A stretch of DNA of 64,000 bases from Microbaculum marinisediminis (GTDB taxonomy: Bacteria; Pseudomonadota; Alphaproteobacteria; Rhizobiales; Tepidamorphaceae), in assembly GCF_025397915.1 (NCBI RefSeq), contig NZ_JALIDZ010000005.1:372001-436000 (forward strand). The letters are read 5' to 3'. The notes below the pieces were generated by a model. The model did not search any database and was not told the DNA's origin. It worked only from the letters and a program-made list of their open reading frames with translations. Of this stretch, positions 1-10,703 are shown piece after piece. Made by a program: the position numbers and the translations under genes. The stretch's first letter is position 1. Each line of letters starts with the position of its first letter.

Positions 1-2
1 GC

Positions 3-2747
3 AACACCTATGTCGTCGACGTGACGGCTCCGGGCAGCGCCGATGCCGGCGCGGCCGTTCTGGCGCCGCGCGCCGATGCCGATGTCGTCGACCTGCTGTC
101 CGGCGACGTGCCGGGACGGCGCAGCCTGGCCGAGGAACACGAAGCCCTGGCCGCGGCGTTCGGGGCGGATGCGCAGGTCACGATCGCCGGGCAGGAGGCG
201 CCCGCCGAGGCGCCGGATGCGGTTGCCGATCCCGAGCCCGCCGCTGATCCTGTCGCCGAGCCTCCCGCCACAGCTGAAACGGTAGCCGAACCCGAAATTG
301 CCGAAGAGCCTGTCCTGGCCGAACAGCCCGTCCTGGCCGACCAGCCCCGCGGTGACGTGGACTATGTGCAGCCGGAGGCGCGCCGGTTCGCTTCCACCGT
401 CAAGCTGACGCTCCCTTTCGACGCGCCGACCTCGGCGGCCGTGTTCGAGCAGGCGGGGGCGCTGTGGGCGGTGTTCGATTCACCGCAGCCGATCGACACC
501 CGTATCCTGCGCAAGGACTTGAGCGGATATGCCTCCGCCGTCGACAGCTGGCGCAGCGGCAATACCTCCGTGCTGCGGCTGACGCTCGCCAAGCCGCTTC
601 TGACGACGGTCTCGGGAGAGCCGGCGACCTGGGTGATCACGCTGGGCGACGTCATGCTGGAGCCGGGCTCTCCGCTCACCCTCCTTCGCGCGGTCAACGA
701 GGATGGGCAGCCGGAAGCCATCGTGCAGTTTCCCAGCGCCGAAGCCGTCCACGAGATCCGGAATCCGGATGGCAGTGACCGGCTGTTCGTGACGACGGCC
801 ATGCCGCCCTCGCGCTCGATCCCCAAGCCGTTCAATTTCGTCGAGTTCCAGGCGCCGACCACGATCCACGGGCTGGTGGTCCGACCGCTCGTCGACGACC
901 TGAGCGTCAGGATCGACGGCGGCGATGTCCGTATCGGGCGTGGCAACGGCCTCGTCATGTCCGAGGTGAACGGACAGTACGCGCCCGGGCGCACCGCCGG
1001 CTTCGACGCGAGCCGTCCCGGCTTCGTCGACAGTATCGACGACAGCAGCCTGGATCCGGGCGCCGCCTACAAGCTGCTGTCGAAACACATCCGCGAGACG
1101 GCGGTCGCCGGGGACGTATCCCGTACCGGCTCGCGCGTGCAGATGGCGCGGGCGCTGCTGGGAACCGATCTCGGCGCGGAGGCGCTGGCGCAGCTCAGGC
1201 TGATCGAGCAGGAAGACCCCGCCGCGATGCGGGAGCCGGAGATCCGGGCGTTGCGCGGAATCGCCATGGCGATGATGCGCCGGCCCGACGAGGCGATCCG
1301 TGAGTTCGATACGTTCGGCCTCAACAGAAGCTCGGACGTCGCGCTGTGGCGCGGCGTCGCCGAGACCCAGAGGGGCAACTGGCGCGCCGCCGTCGCCGCC
1401 TTCGAGCAGGGCGCCCCGGCCTTGTCGAGCTACTCGGCGCGGCGTCAGAAGGATTTCCGGCTTGCGTCCGCGGAAGCCGCCCTCGAGGCCCGGGACTACG
1501 CCGAGGCGGCGGTGCGCATGGCCGAGCTGGAGGAGAACCAGGATTCCTCCGTGCCCGACCCGCACGTGGCGTTGCTGAGCGCGCGCCTGCAGATGGCGCT
1601 CGGCCGGACCGACGACGCGATCCGGGTTCTGGACAAGGTAATCGGCTCCGGAGACCGGCTGCTGGCCGCGCGGGCGCAGTTGCGCCGGGCCGAAGCGCTT
1701 CACAACGCCTACGGGTCGGCGCGATCCGACGAGATCATCTCGGATCTCGAACGGCTTGCGCTGTCGTGGCGAGGCGATGAGATCGAGCTCGGGGCCATGC
1801 GGCTTCTCGCCAATCTCCAGGTCGAGGCGTTCGACTACTACCGTGCCTTCGAGATCATGAAATCGGCAACGGTCGCGAACTCGGCTTCGCCGACGACGCG
1901 GGCGCTGCAGGACGACATGAACCGTGCCTTCCAGGAACTCTTCCTGGGCGGCCGGGCCGAGGAGATCCCGGCGGTCGATGCCCTGGCGCTGTACTACGAT
2001 TTCCGCGAGCTCACCCCGATCGGCCGCAAGGGCGACCAGATCATCCGCGGGCTCGCCGACCGGATGGTCGAAGTCGACCTGCTGGAGCAGGCCGCCGAAC
2101 TGCTGCGCCATCAGGTCGACAATCGCCTGAAGGGGGCCGAGCGCGCCGAGGTCGCCGCGAAGCTGGCCTGGATCTACCTGATGAATCGCAAGCCGGCCGA
2201 CGCCATCGTCGTGCTGTCGCGAACCCGGCAAGCGGTTCTTCCGCGCGAGGTCGCCTACCAGCGCCTATTGCTGGAATCCCGGGCGCTGGCCGAAACCGGC
2301 CGGCTCGAGCTCGCCCTCGACCTGCTGTCGTCCGCGGAAGGCGTGGAGGTCGACCAGATCCGCGCCGAAGCGCTCTGGAACGGCGAGCGCTGGCAGGACG
2401 CCGGGGAGGCCTTCGAGCGGGGGCTCGGCGAAGCCTGGGAGCGTGTCGATCCGCTGACGGACGGGCAGCGGACGCTGGTGCTGCGCGCGGCGATCTCCTA
2501 CGCGCTCGCCAGGGATCAGCTCGGCCTGCAGCGGCTGCGCACGAAGTTCCTGGCGAAGATGGCCGCGAGCGCGGACGCGCACGCCTTCGAAGTGGTCACG
2601 ATGCCGGTGCCGGAAAATGCCGGGGAGTTCGGCAAGCTGGTCTCGCGCGTCGCCGGCGTCGACACGCTGGACGCGTTCCTGGAGGAATACAAGGCGCGCT
2701 ACGTGCTGCCGAAGAGGGGCAACGACAAGGTGGCGTCGGCCGGCTAG
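3..2747 (+). CDS. TPR-repeat protein, 5' end outside window
   Basis: The reading frame is open from the first bases of the window, so the gene very probably begins upstream; the GTG at 21 is only the first in-frame start. The N-terminal part (about residues 50-110) is low complexity, rich in Ala, Glu and Pro with repeated AEP/LAEQP-like units. From about residue 350 the chain is helical with many Ala/Leu/Arg pairs typical of tetratricopeptide repeats (for example AMMRRPDEAIREFDTFG and ALGRTDDAIRVLDKVIG). No catalytic motif is visible. TPR proteins act as interaction scaffolds; the partner here is unknown. An 8-bp stem-loop lies downstream, before the convergent glutaredoxin gene. Confidence 0.75.
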   Translation, partial: NTYVVDVTAPGSADAGAAVLAPRADADVVDLLSGDVPGRRSLAEEHEALAAAFGADAQVTIAGQEAPAEAPDAVADPEPAADPVAEPPATAETVAEPEIAEEPVLAEQPVLADQPRGDVDYVQPEARRFASTVKLTLPFDAPTSAAVFEQAGALWAVFDSPQPIDTRILRKDLSGYASAVDSWRSGNTSVLRLTLAKPLLTTVSGEPATWVITLGDVMLEPGSPLTLLRAVNEDGQPEAIVQFPSAEAVHEIRNPDGSDRLFVTTAMPPSRSIPKPFNFVEFQAPTTIHGLVVRPLVDDLSVRIDGGDVRIGRGNGLVMSEVNGQYAPGRTAGFDASRPGFVDSIDDSSLDPGAAYKLLSKHIRETAVAGDVSRTGSRVQMARALLGTDLGAEALAQLRLIEQEDPAAMREPEIRALRGIAMAMMRRPDEAIREFDTFGLNRSSDVALWRGVAETQRGNWRAAVAAFEQGAPALSSYSARRQKDFRLASAEAALEARDYAEAAVRMAELEENQDSSVPDPHVALLSARLQMALGRTDDAIRVLDKVIGSGDRLLAARAQLRRAEALHNAYGSARSDEIISDLERLALSWRGDEIELGAMRLLANLQVEAFDYYRAFEIMKSATVANSASPTTRALQDDMNRAFQELFLGGRAEEIPAVDALALYYDFRELTPIGRKGDQIIRGLADRMVEVDLLEQAAELLRHQVDNRLKGAERAEVAAKLAWIYLMNRKPADAIVVLSRTRQAVLPREVAYQRLLLESRALAETGRLELALDLLSSAEGVEVDQIRAEALWNGERWQDAGEAFERGLGEAWERVDPLTDGQRTLVLRAAISYALARDQLGLQRLRTKFLAKMAASADAHAFEVVTMPVPENAGEFGKLVSRVAGVDTLDAFLEEYKARYVLPKRGNDKVASAG

Positions 2748-2825
2748 CCGCTAGCCGCCGCCCGCAAACCACCGGCCGCGTCCACGACGGATCTCGTTGC
2801 CGCGAACGCCCACAACACTACTCAA

Positions 2826-2848
2826 GTCCGGGCCACGAACGCCCGGAC
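2826..2848. terminator. stem-loop between convergent genes
   Basis: Perfect 8-bp inverted repeat GTCCGGGC / GCCCGGAC with a 7-nt loop, between the ends of the TPR gene and the glutaredoxin gene. No U tract follows on either strand, so it is only a possible terminator or mRNA-end structure. Confidence 0.35.
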
Positions 2849-2876
2849 CACGGGGAACACCCGGATGACGGCCCGC

Positions 2877-3218
2877 TTAGCTGGCCGCGTTGTCCTGGGT
2901 GGGGATGCCGCGCTCGGCCATGAGCTGCTGAAGCTCGCCGGCCTGGAACATCTCGCGGATGATGTCGCACCCGCCGACGAACTCGCCCTTGACGTAGAGC
3001 TGCGGAATGGTCGGCCAGTTCGTGTATTCCTTCACGCCCTGCCGGATTTCCGCGTCGTCGAGCACGTTGACGCCCTTGTAGGGCACGCCGAGATAATCGA
3101 GGATCTGTACAACCTGGCCGGAGAACCCGCACTGCGGGAAGGCCGGGGTGCCCTTCATGAACAGCAGGACGTCATTGCCCTTCACTTCGGCCTCGATCCT
3201 GTCGTGGGCAGTGGTCAT
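2877..3218 (-). CDS. grxD: monothiol glutaredoxin (Grx4 family)
   Basis: 113-aa protein with the CGFS active site at residues 30-33 and the later motifs WPTIPQLYVKGEFVGG and GGCDI, which mark the Grx4/Grx5 class. This class binds a labile [2Fe-2S] cluster with glutathione and delivers it, usually with BolA proteins, rather than reducing disulfides. The ATG at 3218 is chosen because AAAGGAC lies just upstream and the family starts here; a longer in-frame extension to 3347 has no support. Its upstream neighbour on the same strand is a BolA gene, the standard functional pair, at the end of the purine operon. Confidence 0.93.
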   Translation of the reverse strand: MTTAHDRIEAEVKGNDVLLFMKGTPAFPQCGFSGQVVQILDYLGVPYKGVNVLDDAEIRQGVKEYTNWPTIPQLYVKGEFVGGCDIIREMFQAGELQQLMAERGIPTQDNAAS

Positions 3219-3300
3219 TTCGGTCCGTCCTTTCGATGTGCTGCGGCGCCGGGCCGCCGCTGCCGATTGAGCCTGTGTGTCTGATATAGGTCGCGCGATG

Positions 3301-3537
3301 TCAGTTGTCCGGCGCGCTGGTCTGCAAGGCCAGGGCGTGCAGGGCACCGCCCATCGAGCCGCGCAGCGCCTCGTAGACCATCTGGTGCTGCTGAACCCGT
3401 GACTTGCCGCGAAACTGCTCCGATACCACCGAAGCGGCGTAGTGATCGCCGTCGCCGGCCAGGTCCCGGATCGTCACGATCGCGTCGGGAATGTGGGTCT
3501 TGATCAGTTTCTCGATTTCTCGAGCGTCCATCGCCAT
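3301..3537 (-). CDS. BolA family protein
   Basis: 78-aa protein with the BolA class II-like fold signature: N-terminal helix (EIEKLIKTHIPDA), the GDGDHYAASVVSEQF strand region containing the histidine used in cluster binding, and the C-terminal HQMVYEALRGSMGGALHALA helix. BolA proteins form heterodimers with CGFS glutaredoxins around a [2Fe-2S] cluster and take part in iron sensing or cluster transfer. The CGFS glutaredoxin gene follows directly on the same strand. The pair lies downstream of purL, an order common in Rhizobiales. Confidence 0.93.
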   Translation of the reverse strand: MAMDAREIEKLIKTHIPDAIVTIRDLAGDGDHYAASVVSEQFRGKSRVQQHQMVYEALRGSMGGALHALALQTSAPDN

Positions 3538-3569
3538 GTTGGCGCCTCGTCGTTGTTGCCTCGTCCGGG

Positions 3570-5786
<2,217 letters not shown>

Positions 5787-5817
5787 GTCGTGAAAGCCGT
5801 AAGGTCCTGGTTCGCCC

Positions 5818-6477
5818 TTAATCCGTATCGCCGGCCGACGCCACGCGCCAACTGTCGCGGGCGCTGATGGTCGCCCACCAGTCCTGCAGGCCGGAGAAAC
5901 GGTCAAGAAGCTGTTGAGCCTCGGGAACGGTGCGGAAATAGCCGAAGACCGGGGCCGCATGCAAATCGGCGAGGTTCGGCCGGTCGCCGCCGAAACAGGG
6001 CCGGCCGTCGAGAAGCCGGTCGAACTCGGCAAGGCAGGTGGTCGCCAGCGGAATCGCGGCGGATATCCGGGCGTCGTGCTCGGCGCCCTCGCCCTTGGAC
6101 CGGGCGGTATGGGCGACATAGACGTCCCAGACGAGGGTGCGATAGGCGACGGAATCGACGATGCCGATCACCTGGGCCATGCGCGCGCGCGCCGTCGGCG
6201 CCTGCGGCTGCAGGGCGGGCCCCTCGAAGGCCTCGTCGATGTAGCGGGTGATGGCCTGGGTCTCGTAGAGCACGAAGTCGCCGTGTTGCAGCGCCGGGAT
6301 CCTGCCGAAGGGATTGAGCGCCAGGTAGGCCTCGGTCTCCGCGCCCGCGGCGAAGATATCGACCGGCTCCTGGTCGTAGGCCACGCCCTTCTCGTGAAGC
6401 GCCATCCTGGCGATCCGGACATAGACGGAGTAGGGGGCACCGTAGAGGGTGACGCCCGCGCCGGCTTCACCGGCCAT
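5818..6477 (-). CDS. glutathione S-transferase family protein
   Basis: 219 aa with a thioredoxin-like N-terminal domain ([20 protein letters not shown], about residues 11-30, and [20 protein letters not shown] with the cis-proline) and an all-helical C-terminal domain ending with a [16 protein letters not shown] segment. These are the two domains of cytosolic GSTs, which conjugate or reduce substrates with glutathione. The substrate cannot be told. The ATG at 6477 matches the family start. It is a wedge gene between purQ and purL, which are normally adjacent, with 31 bp to purL and 25 bp to purQ, so it is probably co-transcribed. Confidence 0.88.
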   Translation of the reverse strand: MAGEAGAGVTLYGAPYSVYVRIARMALHEKGVAYDQEPVDIFAAGAETEAYLALNPFGRIPALQHGDFVLYETQAITRYIDEAFEGPALQPQAPTARARMAQVIGIVDSVAYRTLVWDVYVAHTARSKGEGAEHDARISAAIPLATTCLAEFDRLLDGRPCFGGDRPNLADLHAAPVFGYFRTVPEAQQLLDRFSGLQDWWATISARDSWRVASAGDTD

Positions 6478-6502
6478 TACCGGGCCTCCGTGGCGGTGCG
6501 CA

Positions 6503-7198
6503 TCAGGCGGTCTCCAGCGCCGCGACCATGCTCCGGAAAATGCCGAGGCCGTCGGTCGAGCCCTGGACCGCTTCCACATGGTCCTCGGGGTGCGGCATCA
6601 GGCCGAGCACGTTGCCGCGGTCGTTGCGCACGCCGGCGATGTTGCCGATCGAGCCGTTCGGGTTGGCCTCGCCGGTCACGGCGCCGTCGGCGTCGCAGTA
6701 GCGGAACACCACGCGCCCGTCGTCCTCGAGCCGCTTCAGCGTCTCGGCGTCGGCGAAATAGTTGCCGTCGCCGTGGGCGACGGGAACGCGGATCACCTGG
6801 CCCTGTTCATAGGCGCTGGTGAAGCGGGTGCCGGTGGTCTCAACGCGCAGGTGCACGTCCCTGCAGACGAACTTCAGATCGGCGTTGCGCATCAGCGCGC
6901 CGGGCAGCAGGCCCGTCTCGGTCAACACCTGGAAGCCGTTGCAGACACCGAGCACGGTGACGCCGGCCTCGGCCCTGGCGATGACGTCGCGCATGATCGG
7001 CGAGCGCGCGGCGATCGCGCCGCAGCGCAGATAGTCGCCGTAGGAGAAGCCGCCGGGAATGACGACCAGGTCGACGTCCGGCAGCTCGGTTTCCTTGTGC
7101 CAGACGATGGCCGGCTTGCGGCCGCCGGCGATTTCCAGCGCGCGCGCCATGTCGCGTTCGCGGTTGATGCCGGGGAAGAGGACAATGGCGGATTTCAA
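6503..7198 (-). CDS. purQ: phosphoribosylformylglycinamidine synthase subunit PurQ
   Basis: 231-aa class I glutamine amidotransferase that releases ammonia from glutamine for PurL. The nucleophile lies in GVCNGFQ (Cys86) and the His/Glu of the triad in PHPEDH (His203, Glu205). The N-terminus [15 protein letters not shown] is typical. In relatives it directly follows purS. Here its upstream neighbour is instead an AT-rich orphan ORF, and the base composition changes abruptly at about 7230, just before this gene's start. Confidence 0.97.
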   Translation of the reverse strand: MKSAIVLFPGINRERDMARALEIAGGRKPAIVWHKETELPDVDLVVIPGGFSYGDYLRCGAIAARSPIMRDVIARAEAGVTVLGVCNGFQVLTETGLLPGALMRNADLKFVCRDVHLRVETTGTRFTSAYEQGQVIRVPVAHGDGNYFADAETLKRLEDDGRVVFRYCDADGAVTGEANPNGSIGNIAGVRNDRGNVLGLMPHPEDHVEAVQGSTDGLGIFRSMVAALETA

Positions 7199-7407
7199 GG
7201 CACGGCCTCTGGAGCGCAGGAGTCGATGTGGGAGAGCACTTGTTTGTAGGGCTCTATATCAGAACACAACGAAGGAGAAAGCTACTTTCCCGCGTTGTGT
7301 TATTTATTTCTACTCAGGCAGTATTCTATATACAATCCCACCATATTCCAGGTTAAGCTAAATAATCTTAGCCTATCATCAGATGTTGTTATTAAGTAGT
7401 GCCCGTG

Positions 7408-8040
7408 TCATATATTGTCTGAGAATGATTTTACTTCCATTATATCGTCCTTTTTCAATTTTATTTTATCTCTAAATATCTTCCATTGATCGTATTCTTT
7501 TAAATTTTCGATATTGTTTTCATAAACAAAGTGATTTTTTAAAGATTCTATTGATCTGTAGCAATAAAATCCAGTGTCGTCGGCGTTTTTCATTGCGGAT
7601 GTTAAGTCTCTAAGGCTCCTTCTTAAAATTATTCCACTTTTTCCTATGCATAGATTCCTTATTTCATTAAATTCTATTTTAGTATTTCTTTTAGCATTTA
7701 TTTCTTTTATGCAGGGAATATCTATTCCGAATACTATATCAATTTTATTATCTCTGTTAATTGCTCTGAATATGTCGACGCTGTAGTAATGCCCCTCTAG
7801 GTATCCTATTATTGCGAGATCATTTAGAATTATATTGTATAATGTATTTATTAGATCATATACATTCCAATCATCTTCCATATCGGCCCAAATTGAAATT
7901 TTATTTAAAATTATGTTTATGTGGGCGGTTCCACTTTGTCCTGTGGATAGGTGTGTAAAGCTTGTTTTATATTCTATGCTTATCTGCGCCCGCTCTGGTG
8001 TTACAATCCCTTCGAAAAGATATGTTTTTAAATTTTTCAT
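7408..8040 (-). CDS. orphan protein, unknown function, AT-rich
   Basis: 210-aa ORF using codons ending in A or T (many AAT, ATT, TTT, AAA), quite unlike its neighbours. The protein is rich in Ile, Asn, Lys and Asp with no signal peptide or membrane segment. Segments such as DLINTLYNIILNDLAIIGYL and YYSVDIFRAINRDNKIDIVF look like an ordinary globular alpha/beta protein. I recognise no domain. The ATG at 8040 has no clear Shine-Dalgarno sequence, so expression may depend on readthrough from the pur operon. Length and lack of internal stops despite high A+T (where stops are frequent) argue that it is a real, selected gene, probably recently acquired. Confidence 0.7.
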   Translation of the reverse strand: MKNLKTYLFEGIVTPERAQISIEYKTSFTHLSTGQSGTAHINIILNKISIWADMEDDWNVYDLINTLYNIILNDLAIIGYLEGHYYSVDIFRAINRDNKIDIVFGIDIPCIKEINAKRNTKIEFNEIRNLCIGKSGIILRRSLRDLTSAMKNADDTGFYCYRSIESLKNHFVYENNIENLKEYDQWKIFRDKIKLKKDDIMEVKSFSDNI

Positions 8041-8085
8041 GGATACACCAGGTTTTGTGCCATGTATTTATTTCTGGTTCTGAGC

Positions 8086-8101
8086 AGCGCTCGCGAGCGC
8101 T
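8086..8101. repeat. 16-bp perfect palindrome at island border
   Basis: AGCGCTCGCGAGCGCT reads the same on both strands. It lies just downstream of the fkbM stop and at the G+C to A+T composition break. It could be a protein-binding site, a boundary scar or part of a terminator. Confidence 0.5.
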
Positions 8102-8105
8102 CTCG

Positions 8106-8120
8106 CTAGCTGCAAGCTAG
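8106..8120 (-). terminator. hairpin over the fkbM stop codon
   Basis: CTAGCT, a 3-nt loop, and AGCTAG form a 6-bp stem that contains the TAG stop of the methyltransferase gene (8117-8119). Together with the adjacent palindrome it may stop or slow transcription into the AT-rich island, but no U tract is present directly after it. Confidence 0.3.
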
Positions 8121-8857
8121 GCCTCCCGCCGGAACAACAGCCCGTCGAACTGGTCCATGGGCCCGAGCTTCTGCTTGCTCTGGACCGGCAGGGTGAAGGC
8201 GAGGTGGAAGCCGCGGGATTCGAGATCGCTCAGGATCTCCAGATAGTCCGGCTCGTCTTCGTAGAGCGGATCGAGCGACAACTCGATCTGAATGCCGACG
8301 CAGCGCGCCAGCGTTTCCTCAGCGCCGGCGAGCACCGGTTTCTCGAAACCCTGCACGTCGATCTTGAGAAACGGGCGTTCGGCCTTCGACAGCGCCTCGG
8401 CGGCCGCCTCGTCGAGGCTGCGGCACTCGACCGTCTCGATGCGCTCCACCGCCAGGCCCTCGGGGCCGGCGCCGTCGAGCGGTCTTTGCAGCGAGGTGAG
8501 TGAGGTGTCGCGGCAGACGTTCAGCGCCGCCGTGCCGCCTTCGGCGGCCAGCGCCATCGGCGGCGCCATGTCCCAGAGCGGATCCTGGGCGGCCTGGGCC
8601 GCGGCCTGGGTCCAGGCTTCCATCAGCGGCTCGAACGACAGGATGCGGCCCTTGTAGCCCGACGCCCGCAGGCGACGGGCGTACTGGCCGGTATTGGCGC
8701 CGACGTCGAGCACCAGATCGATCCGGTGCCGGTTGATCAGATGGGCGACGTTGCGGTCATGGAACGGCGGAAACCACAGTTTCAGCGTCTTCTGCTTCGG
8801 GAACGGGACGAAGGGCCGGAGGTGCTTCTTCCAGATCCGGCCGAGCGAACTTGCCAT
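8117..8857 (-). CDS. FkbM family methyltransferase (first of three)
   Basis: 246 aa. The SAM-binding motif is LVLDVGANTGQYARRL (about residues 48-63), followed by the acidic strand-2 region ILSFEP and the FkbM-typical FLKIDVQGFEKPVLAGAEET block. Such enzymes methylate hydroxyl groups of sugars or other small molecules and often sit in glycan or natural-product loci. The ATG at 8857 is preferred; a longer frame upstream overlaps purS. It is 35 bp downstream of purS and forms a wedge between purS and purQ. The substrate is unknown. Confidence 0.88.
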   Translation of the reverse strand: MASSLGRIWKKHLRPFVPFPKQKTLKLWFPPFHDRNVAHLINRHRIDLVLDVGANTGQYARRLRASGYKGRILSFEPLMEAWTQAAAQAAQDPLWDMAPPMALAAEGGTAALNVCRDTSLTSLQRPLDGAGPEGLAVERIETVECRSLDEAAAEALSKAERPFLKIDVQGFEKPVLAGAEETLARCVGIQIELSLDPLYEDEPDYLEILSDLESRGFHLAFTLPVQSKQKLGPMDQFDGLLFRREA

Positions 8858-8892
8858 CTTGTGCCCGAAACGTTTGCGCGTGCGGCCCGGCC

Positions 8893-9132
8893 CTACACCA
8901 GCTCGATCGAGTAGTTCTCGATGACGGTGTTGGCGAGCAGCTTCTCGCACATGGCTTCCAGCTCGGTCCTGGCCTTCTCCCGGTCGCTGCCCGACAGCTC
9001 GAGCTCGATCAGTTTGCCCTGGCGAACGTCCTCGACGCCCGAGAAGCCGAGGGAGGAGAGGGCGTGCTGGATGGCCTTGCCCTGCGGATCGAGGACGCCG
9101 TTCTTCAGGGTGACGGTGACGCGTGCCTTCAT
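8893..9132 (-). CDS. purS: phosphoribosylformylglycinamidine synthase subunit PurS
   Basis: 79 aa, full length for PurS, with the typical start KARVTVTLKNGVLDPQGKAI, the core SSLGFSGVEDVRQGKLIEL and the C-terminal LLANTVIENY. PurS dimers bridge PurQ and PurL in the three-part FGAM synthase. purC lies 31 bp upstream. The usual next gene, purQ, is displaced by 1.7 kb because of an FkbM gene and an AT-rich ORF. Confidence 0.96.
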   Translation of the reverse strand: MKARVTVTLKNGVLDPQGKAIQHALSSLGFSGVEDVRQGKLIELELSGSDREKARTELEAMCEKLLANTVIENYSIELV

Positions 9133-9163
9133 GATGGCGGGTATTTTCCTGTTGTCGGGGCCG

Positions 9164-9928
9164 TTACTGCACCAGAACCGGGCCGCGCGGCACGTTCGGC
9201 TCGTTGCCGACCATGATGCCCAGCCGGCGGGCGACTTCCTGGTAGGCCTCGACGAGGCCGCCCATATCGCGGCGGAACCGGTCCTTGTCGAGCTTGTCGC
9301 CCGACTGGATGTCCCACAGACGGCAGGAATCCGGGCTGATCTCGTCGGCGAGCACGATGCGCATCATGTCGCCCTCGTACAGGCGGCCGAACTCGATCTT
9401 GAAGTCGACGAGACGGATGCCGGCGCCGAGGAACAGGCCGGTGAGGAAGTCGTTGACGCGCAGGGCCAGCGACATGATGTCGTCGATCTCCTGCGGGCTG
9501 GCCCAGCCGAACGCGGTGATGTGCTCCTCGGCGACCATCGGGTCGTCGAGCTCGTCGTTCTTGTAATAGAACTCGATGATCGAGCGGGGCAGCTGCGTGC
9601 CCTCGTCGATGCCCAGGCGCTGCGACAGCGAGCCGGCGGCGACGTTGCGGACCACGACCTCGAGCGGGATGATCTCGACCTCGCGGATCAACTGCTCGCG
9701 CATGTTGAGCCGCCGGATGAAGTGGGTCGGTACGCCGATCTCGTTCAGGTGCTGGAAGATGTGCTCGGAAATCCGGTTGTTGAGCACACCCTTGCCCTCG
9801 ATCTGGGCGTGTTTCTTCTTGTTGAAGGCCGTGGCGTCGTCCTTGAAGTGTTGGACGAGCGTTCCCGGTTCGGGTCCCTCATAGAGGATCTTGGCCTTGC
9901 CTTCGTAGACTCTGCGGCGGCGGTTCAT
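9164..9928 (-). CDS. purC: phosphoribosylaminoimidazole-succinocarboxamide synthase
   Basis: 254 aa SAICAR synthetase, which joins CAIR and aspartate using ATP. Motifs: [18 protein letters not shown] at the N-terminus, [28 protein letters not shown] and the late [12 protein letters not shown] block, all canonical. The ATG at 9928 gives the family N-terminus ([10 protein letters not shown]); upstream in-frame starts would add an atypical extension. It is the first gene of the minus-strand purine operon; a 306-bp intergenic region separates it from the divergent zeta-subunit gene. Confidence 0.97.
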   Translation of the reverse strand: MNRRRRVYEGKAKILYEGPEPGTLVQHFKDDATAFNKKKHAQIEGKGVLNNRISEHIFQHLNEIGVPTHFIRRLNMREQLIREVEIIPLEVVVRNVAAGSLSQRLGIDEGTQLPRSIIEFYYKNDELDDPMVAEEHITAFGWASPQEIDDIMSLALRVNDFLTGLFLGAGIRLVDFKIEFGRLYEGDMMRIVLADEISPDSCRLWDIQSGDKLDKDRFRRDMGGLVEAYQEVARRLGIMVGNEPNVPRGPVLVQ

Positions 9929-10234
9929 TCGTATCAGACCTGTCATAGGAAACGTGGCACCCTCGACTTGGGCGGCACCGAGCCCATACATGTTACCGAA
10001 GAAACGGACGCGCCATCATGGCGGATTCGTCCGGAAAGTCGCGCGCACCCTATCCGATCCGACCCGGCGATACAACGCGCGCGAGACGGCGGATGATCGC
10101 GGGTCGAAAACCGTACCGATAGGGTCACCGGTGCTGTTGATTTGGGGGGGGCGGGCGAGTATGCAAGGCCCGATTTGGGCTGTCGGGCTTGGCCCGCCGG
10201 GCGCTGGTTCAGCGCTTTTCAATTGGAGGCATGA
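9929..10234. other. divergent intergenic region, purC / zeta subunit
   Basis: Region of 306 bases that must carry the promoters of the purine operon (minus) and of the ATPase zeta gene (plus). It contains a run of eight G (about 10145) and a terminator-like hairpin at 10201-10219. I could not find a convincing -35/-10 pair or a purine-responsive riboswitch by eye. Confidence 0.5.
10201..10219 (+). terminator. hairpin with U tract in leader of zeta gene
   Basis: GCGCTG, loop GTT, CAGCGC, then TTTT. It lies only about 16 bases upstream of the zeta start codon, before the GGAGG ribosome site. It could be a leader attenuator or simply a structured 5' UTR; the stem is short. Confidence 0.3.
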
Positions 10235-10558
10235 ATGTCGGAATTCGAGAGGCGCAAGAAGGGTTTCGAGGAGAAATTCGCGCACGACGAGGAAATGCGC
10301 TTCAAGGCCGAAGCGCGGCGCAACAAGCTGCTCGGCCTGTGGGCCGCGGAAAAGCTCGGCAAGACCGGCGATGCCGCCGAGGCCTATGCCAAGGAAGTGG
10401 TGGTCGCCGATTTCGAGGAAGCCGGTGACGAGGACGTGTTCCGCAAAGTCCGCGGCGACTTCGACGCGGCCGGCGTCGAGCAGTCCGACCACCAGATCCG
10501 CCGCACCATGGACGAGCTGCTGGTGACGGCGATGGATCAGCTCCAGAACGAAGGCTGA
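10235..10558 (+). CDS. F1Fo-ATPase inhibitor subunit zeta (DUF1476)
   Basis: 107-aa helical, charged protein beginning MSEFERRKKGFEEKFAHDEE and ending with a four-helix-type region (DHQIRRTMDELLVTAMDQL). This is the DUF1476 family, shown in Paracoccus and related alphaproteobacteria to block ATP hydrolysis by the F1 motor through its N-terminal inhibitory segment. GGAGG five bases upstream sets the start at 10235; an ATG four bases earlier is in another frame. It is a single-gene unit closed by a strong terminator. Confidence 0.93.
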   Translation: MSEFERRKKGFEEKFAHDEEMRFKAEARRNKLLGLWAAEKLGKTGDAAEAYAKEVVVADFEEAGDEDVFRKVRGDFDAAGVEQSDHQIRRTMDELLVTAMDQLQNEG

Positions 10559-10593
10559 GCGCCGGTTTCTGAGCGACGTAAGCGGATTTCGAG

Positions 10594-10620
10594 CGGCCCG
10601 GGACTTCCCGGGCCGTTTTT
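10594..10620 (+). terminator. rho-independent terminator
   Basis: Perfect 10-bp stem CGGCCCGGGA / TCCCGGGCCG with a minimal loop followed by five T. It closes the zeta-subunit gene and lies between it and the convergent purB. Confidence 0.85.
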
Positions 10621-10703
10621 GTTTGGATTCCGCCCGCTTTCGCGGGAATGAGCAGGGTAGGGAAAGCCCGGCCTGCGGGAAGCCCTACCCGCCGGAAGCG
10701 GCG

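Larger units (their letters stand above)
7199..8116. other. AT-rich island inside the purine operon
   Basis: From about 7230 to 8080 the sequence turns visibly A+T-rich, with long stretches of T and A, whereas everything around it is G+C-rich. The island contains one ORF (7408-8040, minus). The 209 bases between that ORF and purQ carry no gene I can support. The island's upstream border holds a 16-bp palindrome and a hairpin over the fkbM stop. No terminal repeats, integrase or transposase gene are visible, so the mode of entry is unknown. Confidence 0.75.

Noticed and set aside
7408-8040. Transposon or phage remnant
   Set aside because: No integrase, transposase, terminal inverted repeats or target duplication can be seen; only the composition is foreign.
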